This document shows positions 22,742 through 33,265 of a stretch of 64,000 nt of DNA, piece by piece (the first letter of the stretch is position 1; each line of letters begins with the position of its first letter). The notes below the pieces were generated by a model. The model had not been told where the DNA came from. It worked only from the letters and a program-made list of their open reading frames with translations, and did not search any database. Location of the stretch: the NCBI GenBank assembly GCA_000697665.1, contig KL197714.1, positions 848,728 through 912,727 on the forward strand, read 5' to 3'. Source of the DNA: Jaapia argillacea MUCL 33604. Its lineage: Eukaryota; Basidiomycota; Agaricomycetes; Jaapiales; Jaapiaceae. The translations under genes and the position numbers were made by a program.

Positions 22742-23499
22742 CAGCGGGGAGGGGGGCAAGGTTGACCAGTGTTTGCCTCGGATTGCCTGTGATTGTCAGG
22801 CCAAGGACAGGTTCCTGTTGATAATCACATTCATGAAATGTTGCATTTCGGGGGAGGAAGTTGTACTCACCAGACGCGAGTCGCACCTGGAAGGGGAGAT
22901 ACGACTTCCCTTACCAAGACGTCAACTAGGACCTGGAACGTTCGTGAACCTTGACTACATTACATGGCCAGACATGACATCGGGTGGCGTACACTGCGAT
23001 GGATCACATGAGGATAGAACCAACACAAAGAACCATCTTGCCAATTCCAACGAAGCCATTGAGAAAGGTGTGTACATGCGTCCAATGGAACGAAGACTCG
23101 CCATGACAAGACTTCCGATCCCCATCACCGGAGATGAAGAATGGGTGATACATGGAGAATACAGTGGCTAAACTTGAACGTGTGAACGGGAGAACATGGG
23201 AGTTTGAAGGCACAAGAACCCACCGTATGACAATGACGCGCGGTCGAGTTCACCCACAGGTCGTAGATCGGATGGACCAACACCACACACATTTCAAAAC
23301 TATCTCGGAGACTTCTCATTTGGTTTGCTTTCAAGTTCTTTTTGGGGCGACGCGAGTCCTGGGGTGGGAGGAACGTGAGGATGGTAGCTTTTATCCCACT
23401 GGGTTTTGATGCACCTGATCCGATGACTGTCCTGCCAGCCTCTTGTCGGTATGGAATGGCCTTCCGTATCACCGACAAGTTGTGTAGTACTAGTAGTGG

Positions 23500-24200
23500 C
23501 TTGACGTTGACATGTACCGCGAATACGTTGTATTTGCCAAAACGATAAGTGCCAGAAGAACTTAAATAATAGAAAGATTACGTAAGTACTTATTTATCGA
23601 TCGCCAGCCGCTTTTTCCTCCATGACCGAAGCCCCTCCGTGTCTGCGCAACTCTAAGATTATGAACGATCCAATGCTTTCTGCATGACAGACTTTTCAGT
23701 CACCAAGTTGTTCATAGGGTGTAGGAAGTGTGCGGAACAGAAAATGTAACTGATCACTTATTGGATGAAATAGTAATATGAGTTCGGGCTCATATTGTAG
23801 GATACCCTAACCCCGATGTCCTCCTTATGTCCACTGCTTCTCGACTTCCTGGACTGGCGGTCATCGACGACTATCAATCGGTTGGTTGTCCCCTTGAACT
23901 TAACCAACACGTAAAGTTTACCCCTGGGCCTGATGTTTGACCGAACAAGGGGGATCAGCCGTCTTGCTTTCACAGTTGTCAGTCCTTGTTCCTTACTCGA
24001 ATCCTCGTTCATTCCAGTTTGGCAGTCCGTGTGCGTAGGATTCGATCATTAGTTGTACCTGGCTGGTGGGGATCACACGTCATGTCACGGCGAGTTTTTG
24101 TTGCGTCGGACCCATGCGCATAGCTGTCTCGGGAATTTGTCAGCTGAAGGTTGGTTGATTCCATGTGACCCGAAGTTTGGGATTCATCGTCAGCCCAATG
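23500..24200. repeat. Duplicated non-coding block, copy 1
   Basis: About 700 bp with a diverged second copy at 27590-28325. Shared landmarks are TGCGCAACTCTAAGATT, CAGTCACCAAGTTGTTC, CGATGTCCTCCTTATGTCCA and GATCACACGTCATGTCACGG. No coding frame was seen in either copy. It ends where the carboxypeptidase pseudogene begins, marking the duplication junction. Confidence 0.75.
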
Positions 24201-24202
24201 GT

Positions 24203-24930
24203 GTTCCCACCAGAGGACTATGTCAATTACCTGAGTCTACCTTCGGTGATGGAAACGATCCGTGCGGAGACCTAGTCCGAGTTCCCCGATGCTCCGTATT
24301 ACCTAATTAAAACCACAGGAGATGTGCGTCTTGAATGGTGTCTCGAATGTGATCTACGTCTCACACACTGACTACGGGACGCGAGGAAGTGGCTACCGCA
24401 ACTTGGAGCACTCGCGAATTCGCGGTTGAAGATGTTCATTTGAGTAAGTCGTCTTGCTTTAGTCCAACTGAGTGTTGTTGACGGACAATTGACGTAGGCC
24501 GGCGACGCTAATATCAAGTAATCCCGAGCTTTTCTCTCATCCCTTGTTTCCCCAACCGATTTGTCGGTTTTGCCTGCTGTGATTGGTTGGGCGGCCATGC
24601 GCCGGTTCTGGCCATGGATATTGGTACGGCAGTGCCACTCTCCACAACACGCCTTTTATTAATATGGCGATCGGCGGCAAGGCGGTGGCTGCGATCCAGA
24701 ACTTCTCGTCTGCGTACGTGCAATATTAACCCTCCGATGTCAGGAAGTTGATATCGGCCGGTCTGCGTGATACAGGAGGGTATATGAATCAGGTCATGAG
24801 GTGGTATGTAACGTGCTGAGTTACTTCCTTGCGAGGTGCTCATCAATTTCCCTCAGCCGGCATTCCAACCCCAAGCCGCCCTGGAAATCTTTACTCAAGT
24901 CATTGCGGGGGAGCAACTCCATTCGGTGTA
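24203..24930 (+). pseudogene. Truncated serine carboxypeptidase pseudogene
   Basis: This is a copy of exons 8-13 of the S10 carboxypeptidase at 19187-21284, including the intervening introns. It starts abruptly inside exon 8 (PPEDYVNYLSLPSVMET) and has no first half, signal peptide or nucleophile Ser region. Within what remains there are premature stops, for example GACCTAG shortly after the start near 24271, and small indels, so it cannot make enzyme. Intron and flank similarity show that it arose by DNA duplication, not retroposition. The intact gene lies 3.7 kb upstream. Confidence 0.85.
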
Positions 24931-25331
24931 GAATGGTGCGACACCAGTAGATCAGGTTGGGATTATGACCTAACAGACAAATCCGAAATATTGGTGGCTT
25001 GTGTACGTGGTGAGGTGAAACCCGGGGTCTCCTTTCACCAGTCCTACACTTCCTTGAACAGGCATGTGCAACAACCTTAATCACCATGTCCAATACTTGT
25101 TGTGGTCCGAAAGGAAGTTGGCCCAACAGAACTCAATTACCCCACTTCAGAATCTCTTAAAAACCCAGAACACAAGCAAATATCAACAGATACGATCAAT
25201 GCTTTGAAACCAATAGCAACACAATACATTGTACAGACGAATTGCAGTTGAATGCAATGACTTTCTTCCCCGATTCCCGCCAGCCCACTAAACAACCAGC
25301 ATGCACAACTACTTTCAATATTCCTTCGGGT

Positions 25332-26221
25332 TCAAATGGCCAGCTCCCAGGCATCACCACTTCCGTTAACCCTGACAATGTCCTCGACATACACGGTTTC
25401 TCCATTGAGCCCCTTAGACACCTGAGTCCTAGTCTTGAACCCATCTCGAAGGTCAGCGAACCGAATGTCCGACCGATTGTCAAGACCGTTCGAAACGACG
25501 AGGTCACCATCGCTGGCGCGGCCGCGGGGACCAACAAAAGCGGTTTCGGAGATCGATATGGTGATCTGGTCGCTACCGATCAGGACGGCGGAACCATCGC
25601 GCAAATTGTTGTCGTGGTTGAGGAGCTGGATGCGGAATCTGGTGCGACCGACGGTGGAAATGACGAGTTTGTCAATAGCCGAGCTTTGAGGGCTCAAGGA
25701 GAGCTGGTCTGCTCCAGGAGAGAACCAGTACCTGCGCGGGTCGGACTTCGAGCGGATGAAGAACCTAGTAGAGGAGATAACGAGGCCAAGTCAGAATTCG
25801 TCCGACATGGAATATCCAAGGAAACCCACCAATTCCCGCTGATGTTGTCCGTGACGTAGGTATGGGGGATAATGCTCAAGTCCCTCCCACCTTTATCGTT
25901 GAGTAGCGTGAGGAAGAATCGCCCCACGAAGGCGCGCGAGCTGGTGACGAAATCGCCTCGGGTGAAGAAATCCCAAATATTGATCAGGTTGGCGTTGTGA
26001 GTGTAGAACTGAGGATTGATTCGGGTCATGCTGCTGGCCCATGGGCTAGGAGGAGTGGACACGACGCGCCACCACTCGTCACAGACGTCCTGGCTGGCGA
26101 AGGTAAGCAAAAAACGCCAGGTGTTGTCATCAGCAACCTGGAATGAGGAATCAATCAGCATCGAGGATTCAAAGAACGGTGTGAGACCCACGTTTTGGAC
26201 GTATGCGTAGAAGGGGCTCAT
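25332..26221 (-). CDS. Unrecognised ~256-residue protein, paralogue 2
   Basis: Three exons (26221-26192, 26137-25830, 25764-25332) have exactly the same lengths as in paralogue 1 and code for 256 residues. The product differs from paralogue 1 at scattered positions only, such as INPQFY for VNPQFY and DLVVSN for DLVASN. The reading frame is intact throughout and both splice sites are kept, so it is probably functional or very young. It lies in the duplicated block with its own upstream region, including the TATA box at 26314. It faces leftward like paralogue 1, towards the carboxypeptidase remnant. Function unknown. Confidence 0.8.
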
Positions 26222-26313
26222 TATTGCTGGGAATGGAAAGTGCTGGTGCTGGTGGATGCGCTGTGGTGCTGGTGGATGTGTTATGACACTGGTGAATGTA
26301 CTCTAGCGACGTC

Positions 26314-26322
26314 CTTTATATA
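26314..26322 (-). promoter_or_regulatory. TATA box of paralogue 2
   Basis: TATATAAAG on minus, 93 bp before the start codon at 26221. It sits in a stretch (CTTGGCCCCTCGCCGCTGTA) shared with the paralogue 3 promoter. Confidence 0.6.
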
Positions 26323-27589
26323 CAGCGGCGAGGGGCCAAGGTTGACCAGTGTTTGCCACAGATTGCCTGTGATTGTCCGGTCAAGGACAGGTTCCTGTTG
26401 ACATTCATGAAATGCTGCATTTCAGGGGAGGGAAGCTGTACTCACCTGACGCGGTCGCGTCTGGAAGGGGCGATCCGACTTTCCTCCCTCGGACGTCAAC
26501 TAGGACGTGGAAAATGCGTGAACTTTGACTACGCATCTCTGGTGGCGTGCACTGCCATGGATCACATGAGAATATAACCGGCACAAAGGTCCACCTTGCC
26601 AATTTCCAGAAATCCGTCGAGATAGGTGTGTACATGTGTCCAACGCAATGAAGACTCGCCATGACATGACGTCTGATCCCCATCACCGGGGATGAAGAAG
26701 GAGCGACAGGTGAGTGAATCTTGGGAATACGGACCGCCATACTTGAATGTTTGAACCAGTGAATATGGGACTAAGGCACAAGAACCTACCGTGAAAATGA
26801 AAACGCCGATCCCTCTTGTTCGGTCGAACATCAGGGGTATTACCCTTCACGCTTTTGTCGAGTTCCAGCCTCCAGTGAAAAGTCCAATCGATTGAACTTC
26901 ATGAATGATTGCTCTTCCTCGTAGAAGTCCATCATCCCGGGATGGAGATGTCCATTTCATTGACTGCGGACCCAAGTGTGTCTTGCATGTCGGTGGGTCA
27001 TATTCCCAGTACGCAGTGTACGAGTCAGTTCTGCTGAGTGGAGACTTGCGCGCCCAGACTCCATTGTATCCTTCAAAACTGCTTCGGGGTTGGTCTATAA
27101 GAAAACCTTAACTGTCACGCTGTATCGTCCACTTCACTTTGCCCAGACTATTTTCAAGGTCCCAAATCCTACCAGCACCTCGCCATGGAGGAAAATGTTG
27201 TCCGAGAGTACTAAACAGCCCCAATCCACAGCAAGAGAAATGAAAGAGGACGGAGGCAGACAGATTTGGTCACACCCAATCACAAACGTCGCGAGCGTGT
27301 GATAGTCGTAGCTGTTTCTCGCCGTTATAGGACCAAGGTGGTGATGTCTAACCGCGGAGGTAGGTTCGGAGCAAGCCTGTCTCCGGGCCCCAGTGAGGGT
27401 ATGATACATCCGACGCCGTGGAGATTCAAGATTGCAAGGAAGCAGGTTCAAACAGCATAAGACACAGAAGACAGTGAGTTTCGACGTCAGGTAGGAGAAA
27501 CACGGATCGAAGGTTTTGATGCGAGTGGTGGGAGGACCATACTGTTGTATGATTCAACACTACCAGGAGGTGTGGCCCGTGAGGATGGC

Positions 27590-28325
27590 GGCTCCTGACG
27601 TTGACATTTACCACGAATATGTTGCGTTTTGAAAATGATAAGTGCCTCAGGAGTCTATTAGTAATGGAAAGGTTAAGTATTTCCTGTATCGATTGCCAGC
27701 TGCTTTTCCTCCACGACCAAGGCCCCTGCTCCCGTGCGCAACTCTAAGATTCCTGGGTCAATGATTCTATGCTTTCCGTTTGTTTGACAGACTTTCCAGT
27801 CACCAAGTTGTTCGTGTACAGAGTGAAGGATCAACTTGCGGAAACGGAAATGTAACAGATTACTTATCTGATGAAATTAGTAATTCAAGTCCAAGTCGTA
27901 ACTTATTACGGATACCCTAACCCGATGTCCTCCTTATGTCCACTGCTTCTTGACTTCCTGCGCTGGCAGCCATCGACGACTTTCAATCGATTGGATTTGT
28001 CCCCTTGAACTTAACGAACACGTAAAGTGTACCCCTGATGCTTGACCGAACAAGACGGATTGGCCGTATTACTTTCACAGTTGTCAGTCCTTGTCCTTAC
28101 TCAAATCCTCGTTCATTGAAGTTTGGCAGTCCGTGTGCGTAGGATTTAATCATTAGCTGTGCCTGGCTGGCGGGGATCACACGTCATGTCACGGCAAGTC
28201 TTTGTTGCGTCGGACTCGTGTGCATAGCTGTCTCGACGACTCTCGGGAATTTGCAAGATGAACGTTGTTGCTTCAATACAGCCCTCCATGTGACCCAAGT
28301 TTAGGATTCATCATCGCCCTATGGT
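27590..28325. repeat. Duplicated non-coding block, copy 2
   Basis: Diverged copy of 23500-24200 with several small indels. In copy 1 the block runs into the carboxypeptidase sequence; here it runs into the promoter of paralogue 3, which points the other way. The right end is therefore an inversion or insertion breakpoint. Confidence 0.7.
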
Positions 28326-28569
28326 GCAATCCTTTTGTGTTTCGATGTGATGTGGTCCAGGTTTGTGAGCTTGGACTTCTTGAGGGCCCAGGTACCATGT
28401 CGGAGCTCCCTATTCCCGACAGGACAGCGACAGCGACAGGTAAGCACAACTTCTTGCCTCCCCCAAAACGCAGCAATTCATGAACGTCAATCTACAGGCA
28501 CATGTCCTAGACAGGACAGCTACGGATAATCTGAGGTAAACACTGGTCAACCTTGGCCCCTCGCCGCTG

Positions 28570-28579
28570 CATATAAAGG
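28570..28579 (+). promoter_or_regulatory. TATA box of paralogue 3
   Basis: CATATAAAGG, 92 bp before the start codon at 28671, in the same context as in paralogues 1 and 2. Confidence 0.55.
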
Positions 28580-28611
28580 ATGCCCCCAGAATATATTCAC
28601 CAGTGTCACAA

Positions 28612-28650
28612 CGCATCCACCAGCACCACAGCGCATCCACCAGCACCAGC
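28612..28650 (+). repeat. Short direct repeat in the 5' leader of paralogue 3
   Basis: CGCATCCACCAGCACCA occurs twice in succession just before the start codon. Paralogue 2 has the same doubled unit in its leader (about 26240-26280, minus) and paralogue 1 a shorter, single form. The unit lies between TATA box and ATG, so it is probably in the untranslated leader. Confidence 0.6.
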
Positions 28651-28670
28651 ACTTTCCATTCCTAGCAATC

Positions 28671-29578
28671 ATGAGCCCCTTCTACGCATACGTCCAAAAC
28701 GTAGGTCGCACGCCGTTCCTTGAATCATTGATGCTGATTGATTCCTCATTCCAGGTTGCTGATGACAACACCTGGCGCTTTTTGCTCACTTTCGCCAGCC
28801 AGGACGTCTGTGACGAGTGGTGGCGCGTCGTGTCCACTCCTCCTAGCCCGTGGGCCAGCAGCATGACCCGAATCAATCCTCAGTTCTACACTCACAACGC
28901 CAACCTGATCAATATTTGGGATTTCTTCAACCGAGCCGATTTCGTCGCTAGTTCGCGCGCCTTCATTGGAAGATTCTTCCTCACTCTTCTCAACGACAAG
29001 GGTGGCAGGACTTTGAGCATTATTCCCGAGACCTACGTCACGGACAACATCAGTGGAAATTGGTGGGTTTTATCTCGATTTCACAAGTGTTACCGTCAGG
29101 GATGCTGACTTTGGGTTGGTTCGCTATTGGCGTTTCTGCTCCCAGGTTCTTCATTCGCTCAAAGTCCGACCCTCGCAAGTACTGGTTCTGCCCAGGAGCA
29201 GATCAGCTCTCCGTGAGCCCTCAAAGCCAGTCCATCGACAAAATCGTCGTTTCCACCGTTGGTCGCACCCGATTCCGTCTCCAGCTCCTCAATCGTGACA
29301 ATAACTTGCGTGATGGTACGGCGGTTCTGATCGGCAGCGACCAGATCACCATCTCGATCTCCGAAACCGCTTTTGTTGGCCCCCGCGGTCGCGCTAGCAG
29401 CGGTGACCTCGTTGTTGCGAATGGTCTTGACAATCGGTCGGATATTCGGTTCGCCGATCTTCGAGATGGGTTTAAGACTAGGACTCAGTTGTCGAAGGGC
29501 CTCAATGGAGAAACCGTCTACGTCGAGGACATTGTGAGGGTGAATGGAAGTGGTGATGCCTGGGAGTTGGCTATTTGA
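28671..29578 (+). CDS. Unrecognised ~256-residue protein, paralogue 3
   Basis: Three exons (28671-28700, 28755-29062, 29146-29578) again measure 30, 308 and 433 nt. The product has 256 residues and starts MSPFYAYVQNVADDNTWRFL as in the other copies. It is the most diverged of the three (NRADFVASSRAF, YWFCPGADQLSVS, RTQLSKGLNG) but fully open. Its second intron is longer (83 nt versus 75 and 65 nt in paralogues 1 and 2). It is inverted relative to copies 1 and 2, so copies 2 and 3 are divergent. No function is known; keeping three intact copies suggests a dosage or variant effect. Confidence 0.8.
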
Positions 29579-30561
29579 TTTTGTAGTTCAGAATTTCCAA
29601 GGGGTTCTGGGGATTGGGTTCAGGAGGGGAGATAAGTTGCCATTCTGCATTCTGTACAATGTGTTTTGATTACTTGCGCGATGATAAAGTCTACGATGTT
29701 CCAGTGAGGTTGAGTGATCCGCCGTTTTTCGGCCACGTGGCCTGGATTGTGATGGCCGACTGATCGGCATTGACTCCGAGTCCACAAGAAATGCCAGGGA
29801 GTCCGAGTTCGTTCAACCTTGAAGATGGGTTACGACGCTGCCCTCGCCAAACCTTGCCATTACTCTCTATGTCAAAGTCAAACCCGAGCAGTGGTGTTAT
29901 CTCGACCACATTGTCCTGTGACGACACGCTTTGCGCACGCTCTGTTCACCTGGACCGCAGACCCGGGTACACGTTTCCACTCACTGGATGGTCATCCCAA
30001 CCCTTGAGACGTTCCTGCCTAATCAAGCATCAACAGGAAATGCGCTCCCTCTACTGCATGGCTATCCAAAAATGATCCCAAGGGTTTTTATTTTGTGCAA
30101 AGGAGGGACGTGACTTTGTCGGTACCAGTCGTTTTAGCAAGCCATGTCTTTTCGGATGAAAGAGGGGTAGCGTTCTCGCAAAAGACTTTTCGAATCCTTG
30201 GGAACTGGAGCTCCAGTGGACTTCGATATGGGACAACCCAGACGATTGTAGGACAAACCGGGCGCTTGTCGTCACCTTGTGTTGGACTTCGATCAGTTTG
30301 GTCGTGACCTGAAAGCGAAATCGGAGGTTTTACTCCACTGAACAGGGCTCAACAAGGCTGAGGTCGGCGTCGTGTTGAACCCTCTCGACGCGTTGGCCTT
30401 GTGTTCATTGCACCCGTCGCCGTCTCCACGCTCCCGATCGACCAATTCCACAGCTTGCAAACAGAAAATCATTTTTGCTGTCTTATAAAAAGGCGTCCAT
30501 GGAATTGATTTTCCAGCACTCACTACCTCCTCCGTCGCACCAGCACTTCGACAAAAACACA
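29579..30561. other. Intergenic, nothing recognised
   Basis: Nearly 1 kb after paralogue 3 with no similarity to the duplicated block and no coding stretch I can support. The last 100 bp contain CTTATAAAAAGG near 30480, a possible TATA box for the gene at 30562. Confidence 0.45.
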
Positions 30562-30938
30562 ATGGCCTCGCAAGAATTGTTTTCCTGGACCTCCCAAGAT
30601 CCCCGCAACAGCAAGATATTCAACTCATGGGGAGTTGAATATCGCTTCAACGTTAGTATTTCTTCAAAACCCTCCCCCGCATTTATCAATTTTCCTGTCA
30701 GACGGAGGTCGCCCCCAATGGACAAACTATAACCACCGTCTACAGGACATCTCAGCTTATCCTCATTGCCACCATATTATTCTTTCGTTATCGTATCGTA
30801 TCGGTGCCGCAATCAGCTATCGAGAGGCTCAGAGATGTAGCGCTGCGTAAACCTGCTTCTCCGAAAGAGATCCGAGAAGTGCTACAGCAGGTTTACCTCG
30901 TTGAACTGGATGGAAGTAAGACGCGTTTTGAAATTTGA
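30562..30938 (+). CDS. Small 108-residue protein, unknown
   Basis: Two exons (30562-30651, 30702-30938) join in phase 0 and code for 108 residues. The N-terminus (ELFSWTSQDPRNSKIFNSWG, then TEVAPNGQTITTVYR) recalls the start of fungal DUF6593 proteins, which share a DPRN motif and a tract around GxTxT. A hydrophobic segment follows (LILIATILFFRYRIVSV) and then a charged helix (AIERLRDVALRKPASPKEIR). The usual DUF6593 C-terminal YxWK motif is absent. It could be a short, diverged member, a membrane-anchored small protein or an unrelated gene. The 50-nt intron has good ends. Confidence 0.5.
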
Positions 30939-31182
30939 GTGTCTACGGGTTTCATCAACGAGATTCGGGCGCTGTGCAGTGCTTCAGGATTTGGTTTCGG
31001 AAGTTGCATGAATAGGAGTGAGGATGCACCTTCGCTTACCGTATCAGTCCAGGTGCCTCTTGATATACTCCGTCCATGACTTTCATTCAGTCTTATTTCC
31101 TTCTCTTTGTGCTTCGCATACGAACTCCTTAGGCTGATCATACACGCTATATCATAGTTGAACATCCAACCAACATCACCGC

Positions 31183-31495
31183 AAACCCTCGCCTCAAATA
31201 CCCCTCACTTGATCTCCATCATCACAAACCCAACGTCGACAAAACCTTCCTCCGTCAATTCGCAGCTATCCTCCGCACCGTATTCCTCGCTTAACTTCAA
31301 AGAGTTCGGAATCGCTACCCTCCATTTGTTCTTCCTTGTGCCACGCACTGTCCTCAGCGTCGGAGTCGCGAAATTAGATGGCATTCCGGGAGGATTGTTA
31401 GGGATTTGGTTAGTTAGTAGAATCCTACTAGCGCTTACACCATCCCTGACAATAACTCATTCTAACCCGTCGATTATACTCCCAGATGGATCTTG
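31183..31495 (+). pseudogene. Relic of a peroxisomal ABC half-transporter (ABCD family)
   Basis: Two neighbouring open stretches in different frames match adjoining parts of the N-terminal membrane domain of ABCD transporters, which import very-long-chain fatty acids into peroxisomes. The first reads KPNVDKTFLRQFAAILRTVF and the second NFKEFGIATLHLFFLVPRTV, followed directly by LSVGVAKLDG. A single frameshift near 31290 separates them. After about 100 residues the resemblance fades and a stop follows at 31496. The nucleotide-binding domain with Walker motifs is not present in the window. This is a decayed fragment, not a working gene. Confidence 0.55.
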
Positions 31496-31688
31496 ACGTG
31501 AAACCTACGTCCTCGCCATCGTTGGAGCTTCCAATGCCCTCTACGCTCGGATTTTACCCAAGCATCCTGCGTATTCAGTGAGCCATTCAGGCGTGGAGTT
31601 AAGCAGTGAGGGACGAACCGATCGGCCTTCTCATGACATCAGGGCTAATGCCACCCCTAAGTTATCCCGGACCCCTCTTCATCCCATC

Positions 31689-32755
31689 ATGAGCTGCGAC
31701 AATCCAAAATGCCCTACCGAGCCCCAGGCTGAGTTCAAGCAGATGAGGTGCGCTGGATGCCAGGCGGCCTACTAGTGAGCCCACCTTACCAGACTCTCAA
31801 GTATTGCTGACCGCGGCCAACCTAGCTGCTCCAAAGACTGCCAGACGGCGTCCTGGCCCATCCATAAAAGAGTTTGTAAACTGGCTCGTGAACAACTCAT
31901 TGATGGGTTGAGGCTCGTTCCGAGGTGGGATAGAGGTGATGGAGGGGAGTATCCGTGGCTTCGTGTGCGTCTTCTATATCTGACCGTCAACGACTCGTGG
32001 AACCGACAGAGGCAAACAGTCTTTGGTGGTTAACATTCGGATGGCGAGCGGAAAAGAGATTGGACATGTGAACGTCCAGATCATCAACCCCTCCAAAACG
32101 CAAGGTTTTTTCGACGACCTTGATTCGAAATCGCAGGTGAGCAATGGATTAGCTTTGGTTCCTCAGCCTGTATCTTAGTCCATTGAAGGAACTCGCAAAG
32201 TTGGCTCTCCTGTTCGATGACGAAGGACACTTACTTCCAGGAGTGGGAAGTGCGGGGACAGGTTGCTGGAGACCAGAGGACTTTTGGAACGACGGTGACA
32301 TTGTGTATGTCGAGGAGATTGTCGTTGAGAGCAAGTATCGAGGAATGGGCGTTGGGTCATGGGTTTACCCAAGGTTGCTAGAGTTGGAGGAGCTGAAGAG
32401 GTTCCATTTCTTGATCGCTTGGCCTACCGTCCTGAATCATCTGGAGCTCGATAGCGGAGCGTTTAGCGATGCGTCCCAAGAGGCAAAGGATGCTTTCCCA
32501 AGGAAGTTGGAGCGTCTTGCTAAGTTTCATAGGAAGGTAAGTGAGGGGTTTACTAGGTCGATGAACGGCAAGTCACCTCCGGTTGCGCTGTAGGTTGGGT
32601 TCCGGCGATTGGGGAATTCGTTTTTCTTCTGCTTAGCGAAGGATGAGCACCATGCTTCGCGAAGCATCCCGGCAGAAGATGATGCACTGTACGAAGACCC
32701 TCCCCTACCTCGCACGGTGAAGGAGAGCGCACGAGTGTTCCTCGCCGACCACTAA
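31689..32755 (+). CDS. MYND zinc finger plus GNAT-like acetyltransferase protein
   Basis: Five exons (31689-31774, 31826-31964, 32020-32136, 32189-32536, 32594-32755) code for 283 residues. Residues 3-48 form a MYND finger: CDNPKC, then CAGCQAAYYCSKDCQ, ending HKRVC. The middle, from ~75, reads as an acetyltransferase-like fold: GHVNVQIINPSK, FFDDLDSKSQELAKLALLFD, a glycine-rich GVGSAGTGCW turn and IVYVEEIVVESKYRGMGVGS near 165. The last piece carries the R-x-x-G-x-G acetyl-CoA-binding signature of GNAT enzymes. The C-terminus returns to the fold with VGFRRLGNSFFFCLA. MYND fingers bind proline-rich peptides, so it may be an acetyltransferase recruited to a partner. Substrate unknown. Confidence 0.75.
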
Positions 32756-33265
32756 CGATTATGGCCTCCATTCAAAAATGCTTCGTATCCTGACGAGTAG
32801 GTGTATAGTAAATATTAGGAGTTGCGATTTTGTCGATGTATTTCGTACTATCGTGAGCGGACATCCTCACTCAGCTGAAACCGCCAAATGCTGGTGACCA
32901 TCCCTGCAAGGAATTGAAGACTTGATCCCTTTCACTTGGACATGACGACCTTGGGCAAGGGGACGAAGACAATCAAAGATGAATCCTATTTCCCTCGGTC
33001 GCAGCCTCGCAGTGCACATAAAAAGAACCAGAGACAGTCACATCGACGATGGGTCATCGTTGGAGCCAAGCCCTGCGCCCAAATGCGAGTGCGCAGTCAG
33101 TTGTCAGGCGCAGCGTTGTTCCATGTATCGCCTCGAGGACTGCGAAATGATATAAAGTCGAGAGAGAACAGGGCTGAAGGGTTGAATCAAAGACTCCCAC
33201 ATAGACGTTGAACGACAACGACAACACCGACAACGACAACGAAGACTCAACGAAGCCACTGAACA
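32756..33265. other. Intergenic, fimbrin promoter
   Basis: A 510-bp gap between co-directional genes. It contains ATATAAAG at about 33150 followed by an A/C-rich leader with repeated GACAAC units before the fimbrin start. No coding stretch was seen. Confidence 0.5.

Larger units (their letters stand above)
20545..24200 (+). repeat. Segmental duplication, copy 1
   Basis: This segment contains, in order, the last exons of the carboxypeptidase, its 3' flank, the first ~256-residue gene on minus, that gene's upstream region and a non-coding tail. The same order recurs at 24203-28325. Matching landmarks include TATGTCAATTA(T/C)CTGAGTCT at 20561 and 24219. The upstream block shares GGATCACATGAG, and the tail shares CAGTCACCAAGTTGTTC. 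Coding parts look over 90% identical by eye. Confidence 0.8.
24203..28325 (+). repeat. Segmental duplication, copy 2
   Basis: Second copy of the 20545-24200 block: truncated carboxypeptidase, 3' flank, paralogue 2 on minus, its upstream region and the non-coding tail. It is about 450 bp longer than copy 1, the extra lying around 26.8-27.6 kb between upstream region and tail. I could not identify the extra sequence. Confidence 0.75.

Noticed and set aside
22661-22759. Upstream Met giving a longer paralogue 1 product
   Set aside because: The extension is absent in paralogues 2 and 3 and covers the TATA box and leader region.
24203-24930. A second working carboxypeptidase
   Set aside because: The copy starts inside exon 8, lacks the nucleophile region and has early stops.
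30850-31165. Minus-strand 90-codon open frame
   Set aside because: It overlaps the end of the supported plus-strand small gene and has no recognisable content.
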